DNA of 64,000 nt from Flavobacterium sp. GTDB taxonomy: Bacteria > Bacteroidota > Bacteroidia > Flavobacteriales > Flavobacteriaceae. Both the position numbers and the translations under genes were made by a program. The notes beneath the pieces were generated by a model. It saw only the letters and a list, made by a program, of their open reading frames with translations, was not told the DNA's origin and ran no database searches. Positions 46,709 through 55,367 of the stretch are shown piece by piece (position 1 is the first letter of the stretch; every line of letters starts with the position of its first letter). The stretch is from assembly GCF_035195345.1 (NCBI RefSeq), contig NZ_CP136574.1:1541871-1605870 (forward strand), given 5' to 3'.

Positions 46709-48640
46709 CTATTTTTTTATAAAATTTTTATGAATTACACCTTCCGAAGTGGTAATTTTAAGCAAATGCAAACCTGCAGATAATTCAGCTACTGAAAAAT
46801 CATTGGCATCTTTTTGTCCTACTAATTGTCCCAGTCTATTATAAATTTCAACTTTTTCTAATTGAAGAGTAGTTGGCATCATAATGTGTAATTCATTAGT
46901 AGTAGGATTTGGATAAACCGAAATAGTTTGCTCTAAATCAAATGATTCATTTGCCAAAGTAGCCACATTGTTTCTTGAAATAATGTGTTTGTTCGGATCA
47001 AATGTAACTCCAGTTACCACAAATGGAACAGGAACTATAAATTCTTGTGCGTTAGAAGTATGATTTACCACTACGTCATGTGTTAATCCTCCAGCGCTAG
47101 TCAATCTAATTTCTAAAGGCATTTCAAAAAACGAAACACTTGCATTTGATTGTGTTTGACTAACTGTAATTTTTGCTTGACCTGCTCCCCAGTTTTGTGC
47201 ATTAACAGTATATGTAGGGTATCCTTGTCCATAAATCCAATCGTTAAAAAACTCCGTTAAACTACTTCCATGTACAGTTTCTAATTGCGATTTTAGATCT
47301 GTAGTAACAGCATAGCCAAAAGCTAAATTAGGAGCGTTCAAATAATTTTGAAGTGCTTGAAAAAAAATTGCATCACCCATTACCCAACGCAACATATGAG
47401 TCACCATAGAACCTTTGTTATATGATAATCTACTACTAAATATTCTATTAACATCCGTAGCTTCATCGTCGGTTAAATATACAGCTCCAGAAGTTTGAGA
47501 AGTAATGTTGTTTATTTTTCCGCTTTTCCAGGCAACAAAAGCTGCATCGCCATCTAATTCTTCAACCACTATTCCAGCACTATATTCAGTTAATCCTTCA
47601 TTTAACCATATATCTTTCCATGTGCCACATGTAACTTTGTTACCAAACCATTGATGACCTAATTCATGTGCAATTAAACTTCTGCTATTCCAAGCTCCCA
47701 TAGAAGACATAGTGGTGTGTTCCATTCCGCCTCCCCATCCAAACTGAACGTGACCATATTGTTCATTTCTATACGGATAAGGTCCAAATTTTTGTTCAAA
47801 AACATTCATTATTGGAACTGTATTGTCTATGGAACTTCTGTTTGAAGCCGTATTACTTTCTGGATACAAATAATTATTAATTGGAAAAAACGGACTTTCA
47901 ACTGTTCCCAATCCTGCTTGAATATTGTATGTGGTATAATTGGTAACATTTAATGATATTAAATAAGCAGGTATTGGATAATTATGTTTAAAGTGACGTG
48001 TTGTAAATCCACCTGAAGTAACAGAACTTTGCAACAAACCGTTGGAAACTCCAATATACGTATTAGGACACGTTATATACATATCAAAGCTTTCGATTTT
48101 ATCATTTAAATCTTGTTTACATGGCCACCAATCTCTTGCTCCAAAAGGCTCTGAAAGTGTAAAAATTACAGGTGTGCCGCTATGCGTACCTCTTGTAAAA
48201 GCTCCTTCTGCCTGTGGTGGTGACCCTGCATATGTTATTACTACGGTTGCACTATTCCCTGTTGTTACTGTTGAGGGTAAATTGATATTTAACTCATAAT
48301 TGCTTTGACTAAAAGTTAAGCTAGTACTATTCATTGTTACCGAACTCACTGTTAATTCAGTTGCCATATCAAAAGTAACTGCATCAATATCTGTTAGAGC
48401 TCTAAAAGTTGTTTTTACTATTCCGTTAATGTACGGATTGGTAACATTTGGATCAACTGTAAAACGCAATTCATGATAGGTAATATCGTAATTTAGAGTG
48501 TTGGGATTCACTCTAAGATTTTGAATCGATGAAACTGATTTCATTTCTGCTTCAACCATTCTTTCAAATTCAGAATCACTAGTTTGGGAAAAACCAATAA
48601 TTCCTATAAGTAGAATAAAGCTAAAAGTGATTTTTTGCAT
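46709..48640 (-). CDS. Secreted M1-family aminopeptidase with T9SS sorting domain
   Basis: This 643-residue zinc peptidase has a signal peptide (FILLIGIIGFSQ), an N-terminal beta domain, and the M1 catalytic domain. The GAMEN-like exopeptidase signature is FGWGGGMEHTTMSSMG. The zinc site is HELGHQWFGNKVT followed by WLNEGLTEY, which carries the third ligand Glu. A T9SS type A sorting domain closes the protein (about 575-643: ISVYPNPTTNELHI, VEIYNRLGQLVG, LSAGLHLLKI and HKNFIKK). It should be exported and attached to or released from the cell surface to digest peptides. Confidence 0.93.
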   Translation of the reverse strand: MQKITFSFILLIGIIGFSQTSDSEFERMVEAEMKSVSSIQNLRVNPNTLNYDITYHELRFTVDPNVTNPYINGIVKTTFRALTDIDAVTFDMATELTVSSVTMNSTSLTFSQSNYELNINLPSTVTTGNSATVVITYAGSPPQAEGAFTRGTHSGTPVIFTLSEPFGARDWWPCKQDLNDKIESFDMYITCPNTYIGVSNGLLQSSVTSGGFTTRHFKHNYPIPAYLISLNVTNYTTYNIQAGLGTVESPFFPINNYLYPESNTASNRSSIDNTVPIMNVFEQKFGPYPYRNEQYGHVQFGWGGGMEHTTMSSMGAWNSRSLIAHELGHQWFGNKVTCGTWKDIWLNEGLTEYSAGIVVEELDGDAAFVAWKSGKINNITSQTSGAVYLTDDEATDVNRIFSSRLSYNKGSMVTHMLRWVMGDAIFFQALQNYLNAPNLAFGYAVTTDLKSQLETVHGSSLTEFFNDWIYGQGYPTYTVNAQNWGAGQAKITVSQTQSNASVSFFEMPLEIRLTSAGGLTHDVVVNHTSNAQEFIVPVPFVVTGVTFDPNKHIISRNNVATLANESFDLEQTISVYPNPTTNELHIMMPTTLQLEKVEIYNRLGQLVGQKDANDFSVAELSAGLHLLKITTSEGVIHKNFIKK

Positions 48641-48813
48641 TTTAAATATGTAGGTTAAATTATTTAATAATCTTGTGTTTTTTGCTCAAAAAAGCAAAAT
48701 AATAACGAATATACTAAAAATGTTTAATTCTGCTTACTTTTTATAAAAATCAATTGCAGTAAATAAACTTACTACCATTTTTAATTTTTATCAATTATCT
48801 AAATTCAATTCCT

Positions 48814-48821
48814 TAAATTTG
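48814..48821 (+). promoter_or_regulatory. -7 element of serS
   Basis: TAAATTTG at 48814-48821 matches TAnnTTTG, 21 bp before the ATG at 48843. No -33 TTG is seen. Confidence 0.5.
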
Positions 48822-48842
48822 CATCTTTAAATCCTATATATT

Positions 48843-50114
48843 ATGTTACAGATAGCGTACATTAGAGAAAACAAAGACGAAGTAGTAAAACGATTAGCTA
48901 AGAAAAACTTAGATGCCAAAAGTGCTGTTGAAGAAGTAATTGCATTAGATGAGAAAAGAAGAGCAACTCAAGTTGAATTAGATACTATCAAATCCGAGTC
49001 GAACAAGCTATCTAAAGATATTGGCGATTTAATGAAAAGCGGCGAAAAAGCGAAAGCGGAAATCTTAAAAGAAAAATCAGTTCAACTTCGTGAGAAAGAC
49101 AAAGAGCTTACAGAAGTATTGAATGGATTTGCCTCTAAATTACAAGAAGAATTATACAAATTACCCAATTTACCAGCCGACATTGTTCCGGAAGGGAAAA
49201 CTCCTGAAGATAACCTAAACGTTTTTCAAGAAGGTGACATTCCTAAATTACACGAAGGCGCTTTACCTCACTGGGAATTAGCAAAAAAATATGATTTAAT
49301 TGATTTCGAATTAGGGGTTAAAATCACAGGAGCGGGTTTTCCAGTTTACAAAGGGAAATGTGCCAAATTACAACGTGCTTTAATCACTTATTTCTTAGAC
49401 AAGAACACCGATGCAGGTTATTTAGAGTACCAAGTGCCACATATGGTAAACGAAGCCTCTGGTTTTGGAACTGGTCAATTACCTGATAAAGAAGGTCAAA
49501 TGTACCATGTAGGTGTGGATGATTTATATTTAATTCCAACTGCGGAAGTTCCAGTAACGAATATTTTTAGAGATGTTTTATTAAACGAAAATGATTTACC
49601 AGTTCTTTGCACAGGATATACACCATGTTTCCGTCGTGAAGCAGGTTCATATGGCGCACACGTTCGTGGATTAAATCGTTTACACCAATTTGATAAAGTA
49701 GAAATTGTTCGCATTGAACATCCAGATAATTCATATAAAGCATTAAACGGAATGGTGGAACACGTAAAAGAAATTTTACAAGAATTAAAATTACCATATA
49801 GAATTCTAAGATTATGTGGTGGCGATATGAGTTTTGCTTCAGCTTTAACGTATGATTTCGAATTATATTCAACTGCTCAAGAACGTTGGTTGGAAATTAG
49901 TTCGGTTTCTAATTTTGAAACGTTCCAAGCAAACCGCTTAAAATTGCGTTTCAAAGACAAAGAAGGTAAAAACCAATTAGCACATACGTTAAATGGAAGT
50001 TCTTTAGCTTTGCCAAGAGTATTAGCTGGAATTTTAGAAAACTATCAAACACCAGAAGGTATCGTAGTTCCTGAAGTTTTAAGAAAGTACACAGGATTTG
50101 ACATCATTAACTAA
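48843..50114 (+). CDS. serS: Seryl-tRNA synthetase
   Basis: This class II synthetase charges tRNA-Ser. It starts MLQIAYIRENKDEVVKRLAKK, the normal beginning of the tRNA-binding coiled coil that runs to about residue 105. The catalytic domain has QVPHMVNEASGFGTGQLP and YLIPTAEVPVTNIFRD. Motif 2 is GYTPCFRREAGSYGAHVRGLNRLHQFDKVE and motif 3 is LNGSSLALPRVLAGILENYQ. Its 423 residues are normal. Confidence 0.97.
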   Translation: MLQIAYIRENKDEVVKRLAKKNLDAKSAVEEVIALDEKRRATQVELDTIKSESNKLSKDIGDLMKSGEKAKAEILKEKSVQLREKDKELTEVLNGFASKLQEELYKLPNLPADIVPEGKTPEDNLNVFQEGDIPKLHEGALPHWELAKKYDLIDFELGVKITGAGFPVYKGKCAKLQRALITYFLDKNTDAGYLEYQVPHMVNEASGFGTGQLPDKEGQMYHVGVDDLYLIPTAEVPVTNIFRDVLLNENDLPVLCTGYTPCFRREAGSYGAHVRGLNRLHQFDKVEIVRIEHPDNSYKALNGMVEHVKEILQELKLPYRILRLCGGDMSFASALTYDFELYSTAQERWLEISSVSNFETFQANRLKLRFKDKEGKNQLAHTLNGSSLALPRVLAGILENYQTPEGIVVPEVLRKYTGFDIIN

Positions 50115-50188
50115 ACGTTAATCTTTATTAAATAAAGTACTAATTTGACGCTGAAAAGTATTACTTTAGTAACCTATTAGTTTTATTT

Positions 50189-51964
50189 ATGTTGCGAAAA
50201 ATAGTTTTTTTTATACTTTTTTTGTCGTCGTTTTGGGTTTCGGCACAAAACGAGCAATTGGCATTTAACTATATTGATGCTGGAGAATATGAAAAAGCAG
50301 TAACCATTCTTGAAGAAGTTTACTCAAAAAATAAACTTTTGCATTTGGATAAAATTTTATATTGCTATCAGCAATTAGAGCAACACGACAAAGCTTTAAA
50401 ATTTATAAATGAATTAAAGCCTAAAAACAACAACCCTACTCTTTTAGTAGAAGAAGGCTATATTTATCAATTACAAAAAAAACAGCCTGAAGCAGATAAA
50501 AAGTACCAAGAAGCCCTTAATGAAATTGATAAAAATGCCAATTTTGCATACAATTTAGGAAGTGTTTTTGAAAGAAAAGTACTGCTAGATTGGGCATTAA
50601 AAGCCTATGAAAAAGGACAAAAAGCTAATCCAAATCTAAATTTCGATTACCAAATTGCCATGATTCAAGGGCAATTAGGAAATTTAGAAGTCATGTTAAA
50701 CAAATTATTGGATTACGGCTTCAATACACCTGATGGTACTCCGATGGTTCAAAATCAGTTGACACGTTTTTTAATGGATGATTCGGATGGTTCATTTGCC
50801 GCTTCCATTCGCAAAAACTTATTGCTTAGAACGCAAAAATCACAAGATATTTATTGGAATCAGTTTTTGAGTTGGTTTTTTGTACAACAAAAGGAATACG
50901 GCAAAGCATTTGTTCAAGAGAAAGCGGTTTATAATCGAAATCCAGATTCTTTTATAAACATCGTTACCCTATCTAGAATGGCAATGGAAGAAAAACAATA
51001 TGAAGATGCCAATACTATTCTAACCTTTGTTTTAGAAAATACACAAAATCTAGATTTGCAAATGCAAGCGCATCATTTTTTACTTTCTATGGATATGGAA
51101 TCGGTAACTTCAAAAGAATATCCTACAATTGATTTTAAACTAGATGAATTATTGAAAAAATATGGAATTAGTCAGCATTCATTAGATTTGCAAATACTTT
51201 CGGCGCACTTTAAAACTTTTTATCTGAATCAATCGAAATTAGGAATTGAGTTATTACAAAACTCATTGAAACTTCCATTGAATACAAGAGAACAAGCTAA
51301 AGTTAAAATGAAATTGGCCGATATTATGGTGTATGATGAAAAATTCAACCAAGCCATTTTATATTACGCACAAGTAGAAGACAATTTGAAAAACGATGTT
51401 TTGGCTCACGAAGCCAGCCTAAAATTAGCCAAAGCCAACTTTTACAAAAAAGATTTTGATTGGACTCTGCAACAAGTGAAAGTCTTGAAACAATCACCGA
51501 GTTTGCTAATTGCAAATGATGCTATCGAAATGTTTTTGCTTATTCAAGATAATTCTGCCGAAGACAGTTTGCGCGTGGCACTTCAATCATATGCAACTGC
51601 GGATTTGAAATTGTACCAAAATAAAAAAGAAGAAGCACTTCAACTATTTTTAACTATTTTACAAAAACATAAAGGCGAAAGTATTGAAGAAGGAACTTTG
51701 TTTAAAGTAGGTAAAATATATGAAGAAAAAGGAGATTTTACAACTGCTCTAACCTATTATCAAAACCTATTGGATCATCACAAAGACGGAATTTACAAAG
51801 ATGAAGCCTTATTTTATTCAGCAGAAATTTACAGAAAAAATATTTTAGATAACGAAAAAGCAAAAGCACTATACGAAAAAGTAGTTTTAGAACATCCTGA
51901 TAGTTTGTATTATACCGAAAGCAGAAAACAATATAGAACGTTGCGAGGCGATTCAACAATTTAG
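50189..51964 (+). CDS. Secreted tetratricopeptide-repeat protein
   Basis: This 591-residue protein has a signal peptide (KIVFFILFLSSFWVSAQ) and many tetratricopeptide-like repeats along its length (AFNYIDAGEYEKAVTILEEVYSKN, EEGYIYQLQKKQPEADKKYQEALNEID, GKIYEEKGDFTTALTYYQNLLDHHKDG and AEIYRKNILDNEKAKALYEKVVLEHPDS). The helical scaffold should sit in the periplasm or at the outer membrane. The partner is unknown. It lies between serS and the DUF4286/rsmA/mgtE group. Confidence 0.87.
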   Translation: MLRKIVFFILFLSSFWVSAQNEQLAFNYIDAGEYEKAVTILEEVYSKNKLLHLDKILYCYQQLEQHDKALKFINELKPKNNNPTLLVEEGYIYQLQKKQPEADKKYQEALNEIDKNANFAYNLGSVFERKVLLDWALKAYEKGQKANPNLNFDYQIAMIQGQLGNLEVMLNKLLDYGFNTPDGTPMVQNQLTRFLMDDSDGSFAASIRKNLLLRTQKSQDIYWNQFLSWFFVQQKEYGKAFVQEKAVYNRNPDSFINIVTLSRMAMEEKQYEDANTILTFVLENTQNLDLQMQAHHFLLSMDMESVTSKEYPTIDFKLDELLKKYGISQHSLDLQILSAHFKTFYLNQSKLGIELLQNSLKLPLNTREQAKVKMKLADIMVYDEKFNQAILYYAQVEDNLKNDVLAHEASLKLAKANFYKKDFDWTLQQVKVLKQSPSLLIANDAIEMFLLIQDNSAEDSLRVALQSYATADLKLYQNKKEEALQLFLTILQKHKGESIEEGTLFKVGKIYEEKGDFTTALTYYQNLLDHHKDGIYKDEALFYSAEIYRKNILDNEKAKALYEKVVLEHPDSLYYTESRKQYRTLRGDSTI

Positions 51965-52135
51965 TTTTTACAAAGAGAATCACAGAGTTTATTTAACTTA
52001 CTTTGCTTTGATTATAGATGCACAGAGATATTTGGTTTATTAAATAATTTGGGATTTTACATTTATTCTTTTGCGACCTTTGCGAAAAACTTAGCGCCCC
52101 GAAGCTTCGGAATTTGCGATAAAACATTAAACTTG
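51965..52135. repeat. Repeat-rich spacer with CTTTGCG words and a CCGAAGCTTCGG palindrome
   Basis: This spacer contains words related to CACAGAG, two close CTTTGCGA-type copies (CTTTTGCGACCTTTGCG) and the perfect 12-bp palindrome CCGAAGCTTCGG at 52099-52110. I recall such words and similar CCCGATAGCTATCGGG-like palindromes from spacers of other flavobacteria. A short open frame crossing the spacer does not look like a gene. Confidence 0.55.
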
Positions 52136-52148
52136 AAATTTATTAAAA

Positions 52149-52475
52149 ATGATTATATACAACGTTACCATAAACGTAGACGAAAGCATTCACCACGATT
52201 GGTTAAAATGGATGCAAAACAAACATATTAACGATGTTTTAGCAACAGGATTATTTACCAATGCCAAAATGGTTCGAGTAGTGGTAGAAGAAGAAATGGG
52301 AGGTACAACCTATGCCGTTCAGTATTTCACCGATTCCAGAGCCAAATTAGAAGACTATTACAAAAATCACGCACCAAGATTACGCCAGGAAGGCTTACAA
52401 CTTTTCGCTGACAAAATGTTGGCTTTTAGAACGGAGTTGGAAGTAATGAGCGAATTCTACGGAGAAACGAATTAA
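52149..52475 (+). CDS. DUF4286 family protein
   Basis: This 108-residue cytoplasmic protein matches the Bacteroidota family DUF4286 (MIIYNVTINVDESIHHDWLKWMQNKHI, YAVQYFTDSRAKLEDYYKNHAPRLRQEGLQLFADKMLAFRTELE). It resembles a small ferredoxin-like monooxygenase fold, but no activity is known. It ends 1 bp before the rsmA start codon, so the two are cotranscribed and probably translationally coupled. Confidence 0.87.
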   Translation: MIIYNVTINVDESIHHDWLKWMQNKHINDVLATGLFTNAKMVRVVVEEEMGGTTYAVQYFTDSRAKLEDYYKNHAPRLRQEGLQLFADKMLAFRTELEVMSEFYGETN

Positions 52476-52476
52476 A

Positions 52477-53256
52477 ATGGAAAAAGTAAGCGCAAAAAAA
52501 CACTTAGGACAACATTTTCTAAAAGATGAAAGCATCGCAAAAGATATTGCTGATACGCTTTCGCTCGAAGGCTATTCAAAAATTTTGGAAATTGGTCCAG
52601 GAATGGGTGTTTTAACCAAATATTTATTGGACAAACCCACTGAAACTTATGTCATCGAAATCGACAAAGAATCGGTAGAATATTTGGGGGTTCATTTTCC
52701 AAAACTAGATCATCATATTATTGCTAAAGATTTTTTAAAATACAATTTAAACGAGGTCTTCAATAACGAGCCTTTCGCAATCATTGGAAATTTTCCTTAT
52801 AATATTTCGACCCAAATTGTGTTTAAAACCTTAGAAATGCGAGACCAAATTCCCGAATTTGCTGGCATGTTTCAAAAAGAAGTTGCCCAACGCATTTGTG
52901 AAAAAAAAGGAAGTAAAGTCTATGGAATTTTATCGGTTTTAACCCAAGCTTTTTATGAAGCGGAATATTTGTTTACAGTTCCACCCAATGTTTTTAATCC
53001 ACCCCCAAAAGTAGATTCTGGTGTGCTGCGATTGAAAAGAAAAGCAGATTATTCGTTGCCGTGTGATGAAAAAATGTTCTTTAGAGTCGTGAAAACCGCT
53101 TTTCAACAACGAAGAAAAACATTGCGAAATAGCTTAAAAACCTTTAATTTTTCTGATAATTTAAAAGAAGATAGTATCTTTGACCTCCGTCCGGAACAAC
53201 TTACGGTGGAACAATTTATAGAAATTACCAAAAAAATAACAGCCGATGGAGTTTAA
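52477..53256 (+). CDS. rsmA: 16S rRNA (adenine1518/1519-N6) dimethyltransferase
   Basis: RsmA/KsgA dimethylates two adenines in the 3' hairpin of 16S rRNA during ribosome assembly. The N-terminus KKHLGQHFLKDESIAKDI is typical. The SAM-binding motif is ILEIGPGMGVLTKYLL, with YVIEIDKESVEYL next. The catalytic motif IV is NFPYNIS, and FNPPPKVDSGVLRLKRK and FQQRRKTLRNSL are conserved downstream. Its 259 residues are normal. It overlaps mgtE by 11 bases. Confidence 0.97.
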   Translation: MEKVSAKKHLGQHFLKDESIAKDIADTLSLEGYSKILEIGPGMGVLTKYLLDKPTETYVIEIDKESVEYLGVHFPKLDHHIIAKDFLKYNLNEVFNNEPFAIIGNFPYNISTQIVFKTLEMRDQIPEFAGMFQKEVAQRICEKKGSKVYGILSVLTQAFYEAEYLFTVPPNVFNPPPKVDSGVLRLKRKADYSLPCDEKMFFRVVKTAFQQRRKTLRNSLKTFNFSDNLKEDSIFDLRPEQLTVEQFIEITKKITADGV

Positions 53257-54598
53257 AATCAGCAGAGAGTTTCTATCTGAAATAGAACAACTTATAAGTG
53301 AAAACAAGGCGCAAGAATTACTTTTGCTACTTGAAGATATTCACTTTGCTGATATTGCCGAAATCATGGAAGAACTCGATGATTATGGCGCTGGTTATAT
53401 TTTTAACACTTTAGATTCTGAAAAAACAGCCGAGATTCTGTTAGAATTAGACGAAGAAGTTCGTGAAAAAATCTTAAAAAACCTTTCTCCAAAAGAAATT
53501 GCAGAAGAGCTTGACGAATTAAGCACGGATGACGCCGCTGATATTATTGCTGAATTACCACAGCACAAAAAAGAACAAGTAATTTCTGAATTAGAAGACG
53601 TTGAACACGCCAAAGACATTGTAGATTTATTGCGCTATGATGAAGATTCAGCGGGTGGTTTAATGGGAAAAGAGTTGGTAAAAGTGAACGAAAACTGGAA
53701 CGTATTAACTTGTGTTAAAGAAATGCGTGCTCAGGCCGAAAATGTTGCGAAAGTACATTCTATTTATGTAGTAGATGATGAAGACCGTTTAAAAGGTCGT
53801 TTGTCTCTAAAAGACTTATTAACTACCTCAACCAAAACACATATTAGCGAAGTTTACATCAAAAAAGTGGACTATGTAAAAGTAGACACAAAAGATGTAG
53901 AAGTAGCGCGAATAATGCAAAAATATGACTTGGATGCCATTCCGGTTGTAGATGAATTAGGGCGTTTAGTAGGGAGAATTACTATTGACGATATTATTGA
54001 TGTCATCAAGGAAGAAGCTGATAAAGATTACCAGTTAGCAGCGGGTATTTCACAAGACGTTGAAGCCGATGATAGTATTTTAGAATTGACAAAAGCACGT
54101 TTACCTTGGTTGGTTTTAGCATTATTTGGAGGATTTATTTCGGTACACGTTTTAGGAATTTTTGAACCTGTAATGGACTTGCATCCCGAATTGTTTTTCT
54201 TTACACCTCTTATTGCCGCAATGGCAGGAAATGTGGGTGTTCAATCTTCAGCGATTATTGTACAAGGTTTGGCCAACAACACAATTATTGGTCCAGTCGT
54301 TGAACGATTATTAAAAGAACTTTCATTAAGCTTATTGAATGGAGTAATTCTTTCTGTAATCTTATTGGCGGGCAGTTATTTTTTATTAGACTACGAAATT
54401 CATGTAGGCTACACTGTTGCCATCGCGTTACTTTCAGTAATTATTATGGCTTCGTTAATTGGAACTTTTATCCCAATAATATTAAATAAATACGGAGTTG
54501 ACCCCGCTTTAGCAACCGGTCCTTTTATCACTACAAGTAACGATATCTTAGGGATTTTGACCTATTTTACGATTGCAAAAATTATTTTAGGGATTTAG
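53246..54598 (+). CDS. mgtE: Magnesium transporter MgtE
   Basis: This 450-residue Mg2+ channel has the acidic helical N domain (ELIEEL-like repeats such as ADIAEIMEELDDYGAGYIFN and DDAADIIAELPQHKKEQVI), then two CBS domains (VHSIYVVDDEDRLKGRLSLKDLL, DLDAIPVVDELGRLVGRITIDDIIDVI). The five-helix membrane domain has FTPLIAAMAGNVGVQSSAI and the pore region up to DPALATGPFITTSNDILGI. The start overlaps the end of rsmA by 11 bases and its end overlaps a convergent gene by 17. Confidence 0.95.
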   Translation: MEFKISREFLSEIEQLISENKAQELLLLLEDIHFADIAEIMEELDDYGAGYIFNTLDSEKTAEILLELDEEVREKILKNLSPKEIAEELDELSTDDAADIIAELPQHKKEQVISELEDVEHAKDIVDLLRYDEDSAGGLMGKELVKVNENWNVLTCVKEMRAQAENVAKVHSIYVVDDEDRLKGRLSLKDLLTTSTKTHISEVYIKKVDYVKVDTKDVEVARIMQKYDLDAIPVVDELGRLVGRITIDDIIDVIKEEADKDYQLAAGISQDVEADDSILELTKARLPWLVLALFGGFISVHVLGIFEPVMDLHPELFFFTPLIAAMAGNVGVQSSAIIVQGLANNTIIGPVVERLLKELSLSLLNGVILSVILLAGSYFLLDYEIHVGYTVAIALLSVIIMASLIGTFIPIILNKYGVDPALATGPFITTSNDILGILTYFTIAKIILGI

Positions 54599-55268
54599 TA
54601 TAATCACACTCATCTGGGATTGTGAAAAACTTATTTATTTGAATTACCTTAATTAATTCTTGCTTGAAAATTATTTTACCTTCTACATTAACATCGTACT
54701 TCATTTTAATAATTCCGTTTGGTAATTCTAACGTCTCAACCCATTTATTGTATACCGTAGTATGATATAAAAAAGGCTTAAATTGCTCACTATTTTTATC
54801 AATAATATAATGTGATGTTACAATTTTATTTCTTTTCTGATAAGATAAACTTTTATTACACTTCATAGAATAATGATAATAAACGGTATCATTAATTATT
54901 GTGTCTTGATGCTTTATAAAATTGTATTCTTTTATCTTATACTTATATTTATTTGAAAATCTATGTACAGAATTACATTCATTCGACAAGGTTTCAGCTT
55001 CATAAAATTTTTCCTTCTTTACATTCGAATTAACAAACAAACCATCGTAATCAATTAACCGTAATGATACATTAATAGAATCTTTTTCAAAAGAAACCAG
55101 TGTTCTAAAACTGTTGTCTTTTGAATTAATTAAATATAAATTCGATTTAGTTTCATTTTCCACAGAAATAGGATTGTCATAAATCAATGCATAATCGAAA
55201 TGATATTGTTTTTGTGAAAAACTTAAACTTCCAACAAAACAAAATAACAACAGAAAAAAGCGTTTCAT
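54582..55268 (-). CDS. Hypothetical secreted protein
   Basis: This 228-residue protein has a signal peptide (FFLLLFCFVGSLSFSQ) and a beta-rich body with no domain I recognise. It has phrases such as YHFDYALIYDNPISVENETKSN and YKIKEYNFIKHQDTIINDTVYYHYSMKCNKSLSYQKR and ends with FFTIPDECDYTKSLK. The general pattern resembles small Bacteroidota proteins that carry a lipocalin-like or GLPGLI-like fold, but I cannot confirm this. Its 3' end overlaps mgtE by 17 bases. Confidence 0.72.
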   Translation of the reverse strand: MKRFFLLLFCFVGSLSFSQKQYHFDYALIYDNPISVENETKSNLYLINSKDNSFRTLVSFEKDSINVSLRLIDYDGLFVNSNVKKEKFYEAETLSNECNSVHRFSNKYKYKIKEYNFIKHQDTIINDTVYYHYSMKCNKSLSYQKRNKIVTSHYIIDKNSEQFKPFLYHTTVYNKWVETLELPNGIIKMKYDVNVEGKIIFKQELIKVIQINKFFTIPDECDYTKSLK

Positions 55269-55367
55269 AAATCAAAATTTTCTAACAATTATACAAAATT
55301 TTTAAAAGGCTTCCCAACCTTTTTCTTTTTATTTCACTCTATATAATAAACACTAAAGTTTATAGAG

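Noticed and set aside
52049..52231. Open frame of 60 codons crossing the repeat spacer before DUF4286
   Set aside because: It begins in repeat words and runs out of frame into DUF4286. The composition and lack of similarity argue against a gene.
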